From: Bemisia tabaci
Lineage: Eukaryota; Arthropoda; Insecta; Hemiptera; Aleyrodidae
DNA length: 64,000 nucleotides
Reading direction: 5' to 3'
NCBI RefSeq assembly: GCF_918797505.1
Contig: NC_092793.1
Coordinates: forward strand, 89,478,411 to 89,542,410
Shown: one piece after another, positions 12,536 to 25,446 of the stretch
How the letters are laid out: the number at the start of each line of letters is the position of its first letter
Numbering within the stretch: the stretch's first letter is position 1
Notes under the pieces: model-generated
Database searches by the model: none
Seen by the model: only the letters and a program-made list of their open reading frames with translations
Told to the model about the DNA's origin: nothing
Program-made: the position numbers and the translations under genes

Positions 12536-13056
12536 AAAGTGGGGCGATCGCCCCATCGCCACCCCGGCCAGTCCGTCCCTGCCTTCTTCCGCAAAAAAAA
12601 GTACTGCGATCTTACGCGACGGCTTGAAACTATCTGCGCCGACTTCCAAAACCGCCCGATGGATGAGTTCTTGCGCGGTATCGCACAGACATGCCGCTCT
12701 ATTCTTTTATCACACTCGGTCGCGCAACCAATTTTCCAATACTCTCGTCATAAAACTCACAAGGATCAGCTCATGGAACATGGAACAAAGAAAGGTAAAA
12801 TTTCTCACTTTTATCGATGTATTTTACTTTTTCATTTATGGCGGAATTATGTCCGCGGGATTTTTTTCAGTCAGGATTTTGTCGCAGAGGAATTTTGACT
12901 GCGGGATTATGTCGGTAAATCATATTAAACATGGTATCCGCTCGATAAGTATCTGATACTAGTATTTTGGATACTAGGGTTCACCATTTGCCTGTGGCAA
13001 TATGTAGAGTAGGTCCCTACTACAGATACACAATAATGTATTTGGTTCATCGACAG
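12536..13056. other. Upstream of yellow exon; no gene recognised
   Basis: The first coding exon of the yellow-family gene, with its start codon, should lie somewhere upstream of 13057. I could not identify it here or further left. Open frames in this stretch show no recognisable family. Confidence 0.4.
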
Positions 13057-13301
13057 ATGCCTGAGTCATCAGCTGTTGGTAGGGCTATCTCTTGTGGATC
13101 GAACAGCTTGCTCCGTGAGCTCTCTCAACCTAGTATACAGCTGGAAATCTATGGAGTACGAGCTTACATCAGGAGCGGAGGACCTGATAAAAAACCATTC
13201 CATACCATTTAGCATCGACAGATGGCATGATAAACTTTTCATCGCAACGCCAAGATTCAAGACTGGAGTTCCTTCTACCCTCAACTTCATTAATATCAAT
13301 G
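13057..13301 (+). CDS. yellow/MRJP family protein, exon A (N-terminal part)
   Basis: This exon encodes the end of a hydrophobic signal-peptide-like stretch (LLVGLSLV). It is followed by NLVYSWKSMEYEL and then DRWHDKLFIATPRFKTGVPS, TLNFI. That is the expected N-terminal pattern of yellow proteins: 'L..VYEWK..DY', then a conserved 'W.DKLF...PR...GVP.TL..I'. The donor is AATG|GTAAAG, leaving phase 1, which fits the two leading bases of the next exon at 17943. The 5' border after CGACAG is my best guess; an acceptor at 13073 is possible. There is no in-frame ATG, so translation begins in an upstream exon not found. Yellow proteins are secreted beta-propeller-like proteins, some acting in cuticle pigmentation. 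The exact paralogue is not determined. Confidence 0.85.
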
Positions 13302-13649
13302 GTAAAGATCCGTAGAGACCCAAGCTTCTCATTCATTTTTCCGTTCACCAATCTATTTGCTCTCAACACAACCCCAGTTGCAATGACGGTTAAGGATCTA
13401 GTAAAAAAAAAAAAACCTCGTCCTTCACTTTTAAAAATAAAAGTCTTAAAACTTGTCAAATCTTATCATTCAAGAATCAAATTTTGGGGAAGTTTACAAC
13501 CAGTGGAACACGTCGTAGACATCCTACGGTGGGCCACTCGCGATTTTGGTGAATTTGTTTGTCTAAGGTTAGCAGTTCTGCAGCAATGTTGTTTCTCCAC
13601 ACTCTAGCATGCTGTCAGCCAAGTGAGGAGTGGTTCTACTGAAAAAGTA

Positions 13650-16600
13650 TAGTCAAGGAGAAATACGAAAAAAAGGGGGTTAACCCGAAAAAAATACTTA
13701 ACAAACTTTTCCTATGTAAACGTCATCAGTAGGTCCTTCTGAACAACATACCAAAAGTTTACCACGGTCCGACCCCGGAACACCCCCCAAAATGCCTAAA
13801 TTTCAAAATGGCGGCCATAATAAGGCCTCAGGGATTTAGGTTTTTTAAAATGCGCATATATAGTGTCATGTGGGGTATCAATCCCTATGTAATTTTGGTC
13901 GTAGAATTCAGATATGGGGTCAAAAAAGTCCTCCGGTCAAAGGGGGTGCCCCAAATCCAAGATGGCGGCCAATTTTGAAAGGCAAGAGGGTGAATTTTTA
14001 AAATGCGCATACAGGTTCATGTGAGGTATCATTCCCTATGTAATTTTGGTCGTAGATTTCATTTATGGAGTCATAAAAGCCCTCCGGTGAAAGGGGGTGC
14101 TCCAAATTTCAAGATGACGGTTAAATTTGAAAGGCAGGAGGGTGGATTTTTGAAATTTTCACGTGACATGGCAATTAAGTGAGGTATCATTTCTTATTTA
14201 ATTTTGGTCGCAGATTTCATTTATGAAGTCATGAAAGCCCCCCCCCCCCCCCTGTCAAAGAGGATGCCCCAAATCCACGATGGCGGCCAAATTTGAAAGC
14301 AGGAAGGTGAGCCAAAAAAACAACAATCACGTTACAAGGCAGGTTGGCTATCAAATTCTACGTATTTTAGTCAAGGAGTCTGAATGAAATTTGAAAAATT
14401 AATTTTACACAAAAATGAGACATGACATGCATGATGGTGACAATCATAGTCGAGAAATCATAAATGGTAGGTAAGGTGTCTCGCTGATTAGTGCACATTA
14501 ACTCAGAGTTCTAGTTTAGATGCCTTAGACACAGAGGATAAAAAATCTGAAATACCTGCTGTAAATACCGGGATAATGAAGTAAAAGTTCAGTACGTTTT
14601 AGATGGTGGGTCTTCACTCCACCGAGGGCCATAGCAAAGAGGGCAAACCTATTTTATTTGGATTCATAAATTCCTAATTAAAACTAATTTTACACAAAAA
14701 TGAGACGTGACATGCATGATGGTGACCATCATGGCTGTCCAGGGTATGAAAAGATGTGAACAGGAGCACCTAAGAGTTATTTTTGTTAATTTTGAAGCAC
14801 ATGCATTCCTAATGAAGATAAGGATATTAAACGTGACCTACAAACTCTAGTCAATATGGGCGAAAATCTGAATCAGCACATGCTGAGACATAATCTGAGT
14901 CAGGATTGTCAGGATCTTCTTCCTGAGGTGTCGCCAAGTTTATGAAGTCTTCGTAATTTATACGTAAGTCTGTGCAGCATAAGTTCATTTTCTGATATTT
15001 TCACTTTCATACCGCATGGTGTATCACACCTTTTTTTTTACAATTATACCGAATAATTTCACGCAGCGATTTCGGACTGGAGGTAAGTTGCTTGTAATAG
15101 GATAAATTTCGTCTACATTTTTATCAAAGCATTCCCATTGAAGAGCATTCAGATCGGCTCGTTCTATCCAGCTTTCTCTGTTCGTTTAAAGCTTTGCTAA
15201 GGTTTCAAGAACCTATCAGCATTTTTGCACAGGTAAAGATCCGATATACGCGTACCGAATATAGTTATACTTTTCCGATTCTGTGCATGTGAGAGGTTAA
15301 ATCGCAACAAAAGCCTAAACGTATGGAACAGAAGCTACTTATCTGAGATCGATTCTGTGACGGATTCAAGGGGTGTTGTGAGCGATCGTCTTGGACTTTA
15401 CGCAATTAATATCACATCTTAAGTGCAAAGAAAAATTGATGTCCTCGGATCTGTTTTTTTTTAAAAAAAAAGCGAATAGGTTCGAATCGTTTCCGTTCAC
15501 AATAATTGTGTCAGTTTTCTTATGTATAAGGTGCACCACCCTCTTTGACGATATCAAGAGCTGCATCTTATTTCACATGCACGACCTTACAACCGGTGGA
15601 TTCGAGGCGTGTGCCGATGATTTGAATAAGTTTACTTTTAGTGACTGAATTTGTCAAAATTTACCTCTTTTTTACCAACAAAAGATGGATTTGGTGAGAA
15701 ATTGACTATAGGCGCGTATCTGAATTTTTGGCTTCTTTTAAGGTGAATGGAGTCTTTCATAAATGGTCCATTCCCTCGGCACCCGTCAAATACTGCCATG
15801 GCTTCATGTTACTTAGATAAAAGAATTTAGCGTAGAACTGTGCGATGATTTGAATTTATGAATCCAAATAAAATAGGTTTGCCCTCTTTGCTATGGCCCT
15901 CGGTGGAGTGAAGACCCACCATCTAAAACGTACTGAACTTTTACTTCATTATCCCGGTATTTACAGCAGGTATTTCAGATTTTTTATCCTCTGTGTCTAA
16001 GGCATCTAAACTAGAACTCTGAGTTAATGTGCACTAATCAGCGAGACACCTTACCTACCATTTATGATTTCTCGACTATGATTGTCACCATCATGCATGT
16101 CATGTCTCATTTTTGTGTAAAATTAATTTTTCAAATTTCATTCAGACTCCTTGACTAAAATACGTAGAATTTGATAGCCAACCTGCCTTGTAACGTGATT
16201 GTTGTTTTTTTGGCTCACCTTCCTGCTTTCAAATTTGGCCGCCATCGTGGATTTGGGGCATCCTCTTTGACAGGGGGGGGGGGGGGGCTTTCATGACTTC
16301 ATAAATGAAATCTGCGACCAAAATTAAATAAGAAATGATACCTCACTTAATTGCCATGTCACGTGAAAATTTCAAAAATCCACCCTCCTGCCTTTCAAAT
16401 TTAACCGCCATCTTGAAATTTGGAGCACCCCCTTTCACCGGAGGGCTTTTATGACTCCATAAATGAAATCTACGACCAAAATTACATAGGGAATGATACC
16501 TCACATGAACCTGTATGCGCATTTTAAAAATTCACCCTCTTGCCTTTCAAAATTGGCCGCCATCTTGGATTTGGGGCACCCCCTTTGACCGGGGGACTTT

Positions 16601-16859
16601 TTTGACCCCATATCTGAATTCTACGACCAAAATTACATAGGGATTGATACCCCACATGACACTATATATGCGCATTTTAAAAAACCTAAATCCCTGAGGC
16701 CTTATTATGGCCGCCATTTTGGGGGGTGTTCCGGGGTCGGACCGTGGTAAACTTTTGGTATGTTGTTCAGAAGGACCTACTGATGACGTTTACATAGGAA
16801 AAGTTTGTTAAGTATTTTTTTCGGGTTAACCCCCTTTTTTTCGTATTTCTCCTTGACTA
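13650..16859. mobile_element. 3.2-kb TA-flanked element with ~1-kb inverted arms
   Basis: The arms are 13650-14673 and 15852-16859. The outer ends read TA-GTCAAGGAGAAATACG and the inverse, ending CCTTGAC-TA. The arms are nearly identical over about 1 kb with a few small indels. Each arm contains about 3.3 diverged copies of a roughly 145-bp unit with the anchors AATGCGCATA, CCCTATGTAATTTTGGTCGT and GATGGCGGCC. The 1.18-kb centre (14674-15851) has no convincing gene. The element lies in the first identified intron of the yellow-family gene, so transcripts of that intron could fold into a 1-kb hairpin. Confidence 0.85.
13797..14330. repeat. ~145-bp subterminal tandem repeats in the left arm
   Basis: Successive units share CCCTATGTAATTTTGGTCGT (or TTCTTATTTAATTTTGGTCG), CATTTATGGAGTCA-type blocks, the spacer CCTCCGGT, and AAGATGGCGGCC. 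At least three units are clear. They are mirrored in the right arm at about 16195-16715. Subterminal tandem repeats often serve as transposase binding sites; that role here is inference. Confidence 0.65.
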
Positions 16860-17942
16860 GTAAGAAATATACAAAATATTCGCTGTTTTGGAAATGGCGA
16901 AATTACTTTTTCTGCTAATATGTTTACTATAGTAGGCAAATTCACTGAGATAAAATTTTTCTGCGGCCTTTATTTGAAAGTAATGACTTTTCATTATTAC
17001 CTTCTTGACTCTCATGTATCTTGACGTCTTTTGAAAGAGCCTTTTTCGGACGGAACTTCTTTGGACGAGATGAAGGAATGTAAGTGAAGAAATGAGTCCG
17101 GGACATCTCGACGAGCAGGCCACTTTGTGTACGTTTGAAGTCTGGAGTATCTCGCCGCAATTTCATTAGAAATCACTCTGAACAGAACAACGGGAGAACT
17201 GATATCTGATTTTACGAAAGGGATAAAAAATGGACGCGCAGGACGCGGACAAAAGTTCTTTTGTCGAGGTGAAGAATGGGGATGGACGCATATCGAATTC
17301 GAGTGTGATTATTCGAATATTCAAAACTTTTCGATTGCGATTATTGCGATTAAAATGCTGGAGTCCGTAAAATCATCTCATTCTTCCTATTCTCAAGAAT
17401 TATCTCCTCTCTACTGACAATAAGGGGAAATGTGCCTGGAAAATGTTTTCGCTTCTCCTGAAAAATCGAGTTTTCCGAGATACGCACTTCTGCAGTTTCA
17501 CCACTGATATGGATCCGGGACTCTGCGAGTCCCTAGACCTCACGAACATCCGTGACCAAATTCTCGTGCTTGCACGGACCACATTCAGGGAGTAATCAAG
17601 TGTCCCGCTGACCACTACCCCCTCGCCCTTTACACTAGCGGGGATAGGTAGGTATGTTGAAGGGAGAGGAAATTCTGTTTTCAACTCTGGCTATTTAGAA
17701 AGTATTTTAGCAAAACGCACTAAAACCTTTGGTTGAGAACAACGTCAAAAACTCTTGGCTGAGTTAAAAAGAAAAAAATGCCTATTTTAGGCGCTGTGCT
17801 GGCCAGGGCCTTCGGGCTTGTTTGATGCATGGCCTCTGAAAAAGTGTGGTTATACGTAGGAACCAAACAATATATCGCTTGGTCCTTCTTTCCTTGTTTT
17901 CGTCGTTGAAACTTACGTACGTTCCTAAATTTTCGGTTTCAG
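16860..17942. other. Rest of yellow intron, no feature
   Basis: Intronic DNA between the inverted-repeat element and the next yellow exon. Open frames on the - strand (16857-17166 and 17400-17684) show no recognisable family and no splice context. Confidence 0.4.
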
Positions 17943-18276
17943 GGACGGCAGCGAAGAACATGACATCACCGAAGCTGATCCCGTACCCTGATGAGGCGGT
18001 TCATCGACTTTCGGCGAAGAAGATGACGTCGATCATCTCCATTCGAGTTGACCCATGCGGCCGGCTGTGGGCATTAGATACGGGCGAGGTGGCCGGCAAG
18101 CGCGAGACTCCCCCGGCCATTCACGTCATCGACCTGAAGATGAACGTGATCATCCGCTCGCACCTATTTAAGGAACGCGAGGACTACGACACTGATTCCC
18201 AACTCTCCACAATAGCTGTCGACGTCACATCTTCCAATTGCGAAGACGCCTACGCCTACGTCACAGATTACGTCAG
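17943..18276 (+). CDS. yellow/MRJP family protein, exon B
   Basis: The acceptor is ATTTTCGGTTTCAG|GG and the donor is GTCAG|GTTAGT. The exon reads KNMTSPKLIPYPDEAVHR, then ISIRVDPCGRLWALDTGEV, PPAIHVIDL, QLSTIAVDVTSSNCEDAYAY and VTDYVR. The 'vD.CGRLW.LDtG' and 'CeDa.aYvtDy' signatures belong to the MRJP/yellow family core. It enters in the phase left by exon A (G+GG gives Gly) and leaves AG, which is completed by G from exon C. GC content and codon use are higher than in the surrounding intron, which supports selection on coding. There are no stops or frameshifts. Confidence 0.95.
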
Positions 18277-18686
18277 GTTAGTTACCGCTAGCGTTAAACT
18301 TTACCGACAGTGAAATTTCCGAACTACCAATCTCGGTATGCAGCGTTGAAGATTTTAACGTCTCACATCATGCTAATATCATTCCTGAAAAGATGGATCG
18401 TACCTGATACCGAGCTACATCTAGACGAGACAACCAGATATTTATATCGATATATCAGAGATGGAATATAATCCGTGCATTATAACATATCACTTTTTTG
18501 AACAACTAAACCGATAGACGAGCCTCCGTAGTCCGCCTTCAAAGGAAATTCATTGAAAAACAATGTTGGGCAACGTCTGATGTAGTTAGTGTAATTTTAC
18601 TTCGAGCCCTTGCAGGGCCACGTCAGGTAAGGGGTGGGCCACGGCCCATGGCGGCAAATTCTGGGGGGCGGCATATTTTTCGAGTT

Positions 18687-21600
18687 TTTCAACATGGGTA
18701 TGAAAAAAATCAGATCCGATATAAAAAAAAATACAAACGAGAAAAAGCGGCAAAAACTTTATTTCCCGAGAGTAAAAATGTAGTAATTTTTAATTATGCC
18801 GTCTTTCGGTGGTGCACTGTTGCATACAAGGGGCGACTGCTTTAATGATCCGAGTGTAAGAGAGAAACCGAAGGCGCAATTTGTCATAACCTGGAGCGGC
18901 GCAACGCGACGCAGTGAGCGATGATGAGGAGGACTTCAGAGGGGAAGGAGAAGCGAGAAGCCCGCGGCGCGGTGGCGGCGCAGCGCTACGCTGACTAGCG
19001 GCGGATTCCTCTCCTCAATTTTGCGAAAGCAATAAGATTATTAAACTACATTCATGTTTGTTTTTTTCAAAATTTTCTCGTTTATTCCTTTTCAATGAAA
19101 CTTAGGAACGACCTCTCGTTTACGGAACTCAACTTTCGCGAGTGGTTCCATTAACTTTTGCTGGTGTGGACAGGGCTTTCACAAAAAATGCGCCCAACAC
19201 AGGTAAACGAGTCTTATGCACTCACCCTTTCTCCCCCCTCCGGCACCACTATTGAATGTTTCTGATTGATGTTTCAAAACGGATGAGAAGGGGGCGGCAA
19301 AATACAGGTGGCCCATGGGCGGCAAATAGGTTGATCCGGTCCTGAGCCCTTGAACAGTTAATACTTAATTCATAAAACTCAGTAGCCATTCTTCACATTA
19401 TTTTTAGGAGTGAGAATTTAATGAGGTTGTTGTAAGATCTTAGAATTAATCTGAACTCTCATTTAATGTGCAAACCAAAGAATGCGTACCAATATCCAAG
19501 CTTCTCTTTTTTCTGCTGATTACTAGGACACGGTCTTGGTTGTCAAGCTGCCAAGTGCCGAGCACATAAAGGGGGATGTTAGAAAAGTCTCCTCCCCGCT
19601 CTAAATTTTAACTTGAGGTAGAGGTTTGAAACTTGGAGGACGTTCCTAGGTTAAAGGGAGCTACTTTTTGACTCTCCTAAAATTTTCCGGGGGGCAGGGC
19701 CCCGGCCCCCCTCGGAAAGATAACGGACCCCAACTTTTTTTTCAAATGGAAAGACCCTCTTTGTGGTACTCCTTCGAAAAAGCGTAAAAAAAGAAAAGTT
19801 TCCGCGCAAATCTGAGATCATTATTTTAAACCGTTTCAAAATGGCCGCCGGTTAAAGGACCCTACAACAAAACGGCCAAATCGGCCTAAACACGGAATCC
19901 TACGATTTTCTCAGGGATGATAAAGGGTCTTCCCGGACACTCAAAACTGGTCATATTTTTTGCCTAACCCTCAGGGAAAAGGGGGGAATGGGGGGTCAAA
20001 GTCAAAAACTTTAAAGTAGCATAACTTCTCAACGGTTTGTCGTAGAAAGATGATCTTGGTGTCAAAATTTCCAGAAAAATGAGAGCTTTCAGAATATATG
20101 TATGAAATCAATAAAATTTTAAATTTTGACTCACTTTTGGGGGAATTATACAAGATCCCCCTTTCGTATATATTCGTTTTTCGATATTTTCGGTCGTTCA
20201 GTTCGCACGGAGCAAAACAAAAACAACCCTAAATGAAAGTAGAGGACATAAGGTTTAAAACAAGCCCAAGTTCATCTTGGGGAAACGATTAGAAGCGGAG
20301 TTATGAGTCTTCAAAGTTGACGCGGCGCGCGGGTACCTTGTATGTTCCGAGTCTCAAGGTCACCTGCACCCCCCGGATTGCCTGCAGGTTGCAAGTTTTT
20401 GTGTTTTCATGCTTCTGTAGGTCGTTTTTCATGTAAAACATTCAATTTAAAAATTCAGATTATACTATCTTCATTAAATGTTTTACATGAAAAACGACCT
20501 ACAGAAGCATGAAAACACAAAAACTTGCAACCTGCAGGCAATCCGGGGGGTGCAGGTGACCTTGAGACTCGGAACATACAAGGTACCCGCGCGCCGCGTC
20601 AACTTTGAAGACTCATAACTCCGCTTCTAATCGTTTCCCCAAGATGAACTTGGGCTTGTTTTAAACCTTATGTCCTCTACTTTCATTTAGGGTTGTTTTT
20701 GTTTTGCTCCGTGCGAACTGAACGACCGAAAATATCGAAAAACGAATATATACGAAAGGGGGATCTTGTATAATTCCCCCAAAAGTGAGTCAAAATTTAA
20801 AATTTTATTGATTTCATACATATATTCTGAAAGCTCTCATTTTTCTGGAAATTTTGACACCAAGATCATCTTTCTACGACAAACCGTTGAGAAGTTATGC
20901 TACTTTAAAGTTTTTGACTTTGACCCCCCATTCCCCCCTTTTCCCTGAGGGTTAGGCAAAAAATATGACCAGTTTTGAGTGTCCGGGAAGACCCTTTATC
21001 ATCCCTGAGAAAATCGTAGGATTCCGTGTTTAGGCCGATTTGGCCGTTTTGTTGTAGGGTCCTTTAACCGGCGGCCATTTTGAAACGGTTTAAAATAATG
21101 ATCTCAGATTTGCGCGGAAACTTTTCTTTTTTTACGCTTTTTCGAAGGAGTACCACAAAGAGGGTCTTTCCATTTGAAAAAAAAGTTGGGGTCCGTTATC
21201 TTTCCGAGGGGGGCCGGGGCCCTGCCCCCCGGAAAATTTTAGGAGAGTCAAAAAGTAGCTCCCTTTAACCTAGGAACGTCCTCCAAGTTTCAAACCTCTA
21301 CCTCAAGTTAAAATTTAGAGCGGGGAGGAGACTTTTCTAACATCCCCCTTTATGTGCTCGGCACTTGGCAGCTTGACAACCAAGACCGTGTCCTAGTAAT
21401 CAGCAGAAAAAAGAGAAGCTTGGATATTGGTACGCATTCTTTGGTTTGCACATTAAATGAGAGTTCAGATTAATTCTAAGATCTTACAACAACCTCATTA
21501 AATTCTCACTCCTAAAAATAATGTGAAGAATGGCTACTGAGTTTTATGAATTAAGTATTAACTGTTCAAGGGCTCAGGACCGGATCAACCTATTTGCCGC

Positions 21601-22232
21601 CCATGGGCCACCTGTATTTTGCCGCCCCCTTCTCATCCGTTTTGAAACATCAATCAGAAACATTCAATAGTGGTGCCGGAGGGGGGAGAAAGGGTGAGTG
21701 CATAAGACTCGTTTACCTGTGTTGGGCGCATTTTTTGTGAAAGCCCTGTCCACACCAGCAAAAGTTAATGGAACCACTCGCGAAAGTTGAGTTCCGTAAA
21801 CGAGAGGTCGTTCCTAAGTTTCATTGAAAAGGAATAAACGAGAAAATTTTGAAAAAAACAAACATGAATGTAGTTTAATAATCTTATTGCTTTCGCAAAA
21901 TTGAGGAGAGGAATCCGCCGCTAGTCAGCGTAGCGCTGCGCCGCCACCGCGCCGCGGGCTTCTCGCTTCTCCTTCCCCTCTGAAGTCCTCCTCATCATCG
22001 CTCACTGCGTCGCGTTGCGCCGCTCCAGGTTATGACAAATTGCGCCTTCGGTTTCTCTCTTACACTCGGATCATTAAAGCAGTCGCCCCTTGTATGCAAC
22101 AGTGCACCACCGAAAGACGGCATAATTAAAAATTACTACATTTTTACTCTCGGGAAATAAAGTTTTTGCCGCTTTTTCTCGTTTGTATTTTTTTTTATAT
22201 CGGATCTGATTTTTTTCATACCCATGTTGAAA
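18687..22232. repeat. Giant palindrome: two 1,756-bp inverted arms, 34-bp spacer
   Basis: Arms 18687-20442 and 20477-22232 are inverse complements. Every landmark I compared obeys position sum 40919, so the alignment carries no net indel over 1.75 kb. The spacer is the AT-rich 20443-20476. The arms include GC-rich and CGGCAAAT-containing repeat DNA and homopolymer runs, with no recognisable gene. The left edge cuts through a repeat that continues unbroken to its left (GGGGCGGCATATTTTTCGAG), so the edge does not look like a transposon terminus. It lies in the yellow intron. It is either a very young inverted duplication or an assembly/fold-back read artefact. Confidence 0.92.
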
Positions 22233-22618
22233 CTTTCATTTAGGGTTGTTTTTGTTTTGCTCCGTGCGAACTGAACGACCGAAAATATCGAAAAACGAAT
22301 ATATACGAAAGGGGGATCTTGTATAATTCCCCCAAAAGTGAGTCAAAATTTAAAATTTTATTGATTTCATACATATATTCTGAAAGCTCTCATTTTTTTG
22401 GAAATTTTGACACCAAGATCATCTTTCTACGACAAACCGTTGAGAAGTTATGCTACTTTAAAGTTTTTGACTTTGACCCCCCATTCCCCCCTTTTCCCTG
22501 GGGGTTAGGCAAAAAATATGACCAGTTTTGAGTGTCCGGGAAGACCCTTTATCATCCCTGAGAAAATCGTAGGATTCCGTGTTTAGGCCCATTTAGCCGT
22601 TTTGTTGTAGGGTCCTTT
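22233..22618. repeat. Direct partial copy of the palindrome arm
   Basis: Starting exactly where the right arm ends, 386 bp repeat 20680-21065 in direct orientation at a constant offset of 1553. There are only a few substitutions (for example GAGGG to GGGGG near 22500 and GCCGATTTGG to GCCCATTTAG near 22590). After GGTCCTTT the two sequences part. Three copies of this segment therefore lie in one intron in the order inverted, direct, direct. Confidence 0.85.
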
Positions 22619-24484
22619 CAAAACGGCCAAAAACTGGTTGATTTAGAATTGTAACTTCTTTGTTAATCGTCTGCCAAAGTACCCCTAAGTTCAAAGTTTC
22701 AGGCAAATCTATCGGCAAAAAGCCGAGGTGGCAATTTTTGGACATTTTAAACTTCAACCGGCGGCCGTTTTAAACTTTTGATTTTTTTGAAAATCTGACT
22801 TCAAATCTGTTTTTTTTTTGTGTGTGTTAAAATACCCTATGATACCAATTTTCACGCAAATCGATTGACAAACAACCTGCGTCAATTTTCGGCCATCTTG
22901 AACTTTAACCTGCCACCATATTGAAACGGTTTAGAATGATGAGCTAAGGTTGGCGCGAAAATTTTTCTTTTTTTTATGCTCTTTCGAACGAGGTACCACA
23001 AAGCTGTCGTCCAACGTAAAAACGTCGTAAATCCAAAATTTGAAAAAATTCAGTTCGATATGAAAATGAGGTAATTAAACAAGGGGTTTAATGGTGAAAT
23101 CAGAATTCTGACACCACTGTTAGTTTCCGAGACATGGAGTCCGCGCTTGCCGTACATCCACCGAACTTGGTACCTCGACACAGGAAGAACGCCGCAACCG
23201 CCGGGTACCCAGCAAGAACGCGGCTCATCCAGATGAGCTGCACGGATGAGCCGTGTTTTTACTGTGCATGTGACGTTTTTGCTTGGGAGTCCACAGTGTT
23301 TTCGGCCAGTCACGACTATTTTACCAGGCTGCGCTCACCGTTCCTCCACTCACCCTGCCTATCGGTCAGTGCTTTCGGCAAATGGCCGTAACCACGTCAA
23401 TGTGTTTCGTATTTTTGGCGTGATTCTCTCTTTTTGTATTGCTTTTTCTTACAATAACGTTGTGCTCGTTTTTTTGTTTTTTTCTTTATTTTTTTTCCAT
23501 TATTGAATATATGAAATTTCAAAATTTCTATTAGGTATCATACGTTTGCTTATATGCGCTAAATCTAAACTGCTCGCAGAAGTAATCCAAGTTTGCTGTT
23601 GTCAAGTGACATTAACCAACCCAACCAAACCGAACCAAAGTCTGATGGTGTCGATTAACATAAACTAATCCAAGTCTTACAAAGCGGATACATGGCGAAC
23701 TAATTCTGGAATTCGAATAATTTCAATGGTATGCTGATTTCGGAATTTTGGACTTTTAATATTTTTTTATTCATTTTGGTTGTGTTGATTTGAGTGGGTA
23801 GAGTTTGCGTGGTTCCCGGTAAAATTTTGACTTAAAGTGATTTGTGGATGAAGGATTTCTTAGTATCTTTGATAGCAACCTGTATTAGTTTCGAACAAAG
23901 GCGGGCAACGCTCCGACCGGTAGGTGCCCAAATTATTATTTTTCCAAGGGTATTAATGGCAGTGATTCTTTCCTTTAAGTGTTTTCAGATCAATTGCGTA
24001 ATTCTTGGCGCTTCTGGGTGTACTTAAAAGTTTGTTTACATCAGAGCAAGGTATGGATATCATCAGAAATTTACACGGAATCCGAAGGTACCTATATAGT
24101 TTCGCGAGTATTCGTAGCTTTCGTAGGCGTACAAAGCTTGGCACATCCATGTAATTTGCATGGATTTCCATGAAAGTACGCGGATCCCTTTTAAAATCTA
24201 CGGATAATAATAATTTCTCTGTGGGTTTGTATGGAACTCTTATAGCAGGGAACTTGTTTGAACTGACGGAATCACGTTCTAGGAATTATTGACCTCCAGA
24301 AGTAGTCACTGATGCCAACATCATAACAACCCCCTGAAAATTTTGCTAGTCGCCATCGAAATTTACGAACGCTCTGATAAATGCTTCTTGAAGATCGAAG
24401 TTATCGATTTTCGAAGTTGATTTCGCATATGTGATACATCTCTTACTGTTAACTGTTCGATGATGCGAGCCGAATTTTTTGCAG
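22619..24484. other. Remainder of yellow intron, repeat-derived
   Basis: 22619-23000 continues the repeat family of the palindrome (CGGCCGTTTTAAAC, GCCACCATATTGAAACGG). From 23000 on I see only AT-rich intronic DNA and short open frames without family character. Confidence 0.4.
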
Positions 24485-24880
24485 GTACATGCTCATCATT
24501 TATAGTTGGCGTAACGATGCCTCTTACAGAGAGACACACAACTTCTTCCATTTCGACCCGTTGTTCGGGTTTATCATAAACAACGGACGACATATCCATG
24601 TGCGTCACGGGATCTACAGCCTCGCCACATCGCCAGTGGACCGTGATGGCTATCGACGCCTCTACTTCAGTGCCTACGCTAGTACAATGCAGTTCATAAT
24701 CTCGACGAAGATACTGCAAAACAAGACGTTCAACTACGAACGGCCCATGTACGAGTTTAAGGTTATGGGCTCCCGCGGACCCCGAGGCCAGTCTTCCGCT
24801 GCCTCTTTGGATGAGGAGACCGGCATCCTCTTTTATACTCTCATTGCCAAAAACGCACTAGGCTGCTGGAACTCCTTCCG
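24485..24880 (+). CDS. yellow/MRJP family protein, exon C
   Basis: The acceptor is CGAATTTTTTGCAG|GTAC and the donor is CTTCCG|GTAAGC. It encodes YMLIIYSWRNDASYRETHNF, then FHFDPLFGFI, GIYSLATSP, GYRRLYFSAYAST, SSAASLDEETGILFYTL and GCWNSFR. This is the central MRJP/yellow segment: 'l.vys...s.r..h..f..dp', 'dGi..lals', 'lyf.p.as', 'd...Gvlfy.l....i.CWn'. AG from exon B plus G here restores the Arg of the VRY junction. CG at the donor joins A of exon D to make Arg. It is uninterrupted and well conserved, so the gene is probably functional despite the repeats in its introns. Confidence 0.95.
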
Positions 24881-25446
24881 GTAAGCTACTCAACTGTTCG
24901 ATAGGGTAAGATTTGGAGCATTATAAGACAAGATATCTCATCATAATTTTTTGCACAACGATATTTCACGAATTGAAACTATCCGGAATATTTTGGTCTC
25001 TTCCATAAACCTGGATCTATACTGCCTGATAAAGTGCCAACATGTAAGTAGGTACCTCACGCAAATTCGGTAAAACAGGTAAGTTTTACTGAGTCTAATG
25101 AGTATACATAAGTAAACGTTCCATCTGAGCAACTAATTATAAATAGGACAACTAACGTCGCATTACTCGTCCACGGTTAGTATAATATTCCTGGATTTAA
25201 TACGAACCAAATTGATGTTCTCAAGTAGCTGACATGATACTTACAACTTACATGCCTACCTACTAGTAACTTAACGTTTTGGCCTAATGCGAATCGATAC
25301 ATGCCGGTTGTATGTACAAGTTCCTATCGAGAGCATCTGTCTAGTAAGGTAAATGAAAAGTTCAATCTCATTTTTAGTGCGGGTCACGAAACATTTAGAA
25401 AGCAAATATTCAGTTCACACTAAGTACCTACTCTTATCTGTTTTAG

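Noticed and set aside
12253..12898. Open frames of 124 and 121 codons
   Set aside because: The first is produced by degenerate tandem repeats. The second has no family similarity and no exon borders.
23050..23506. Open frames of 85-87 codons on both strands
   Set aside because: They lie in the yellow intron, have no recognisable domain and are overlapped by frames on the other strand.
24363..24719. A 118-codon frame on the - strand
   Set aside because: It is the antisense shadow of yellow exon C.
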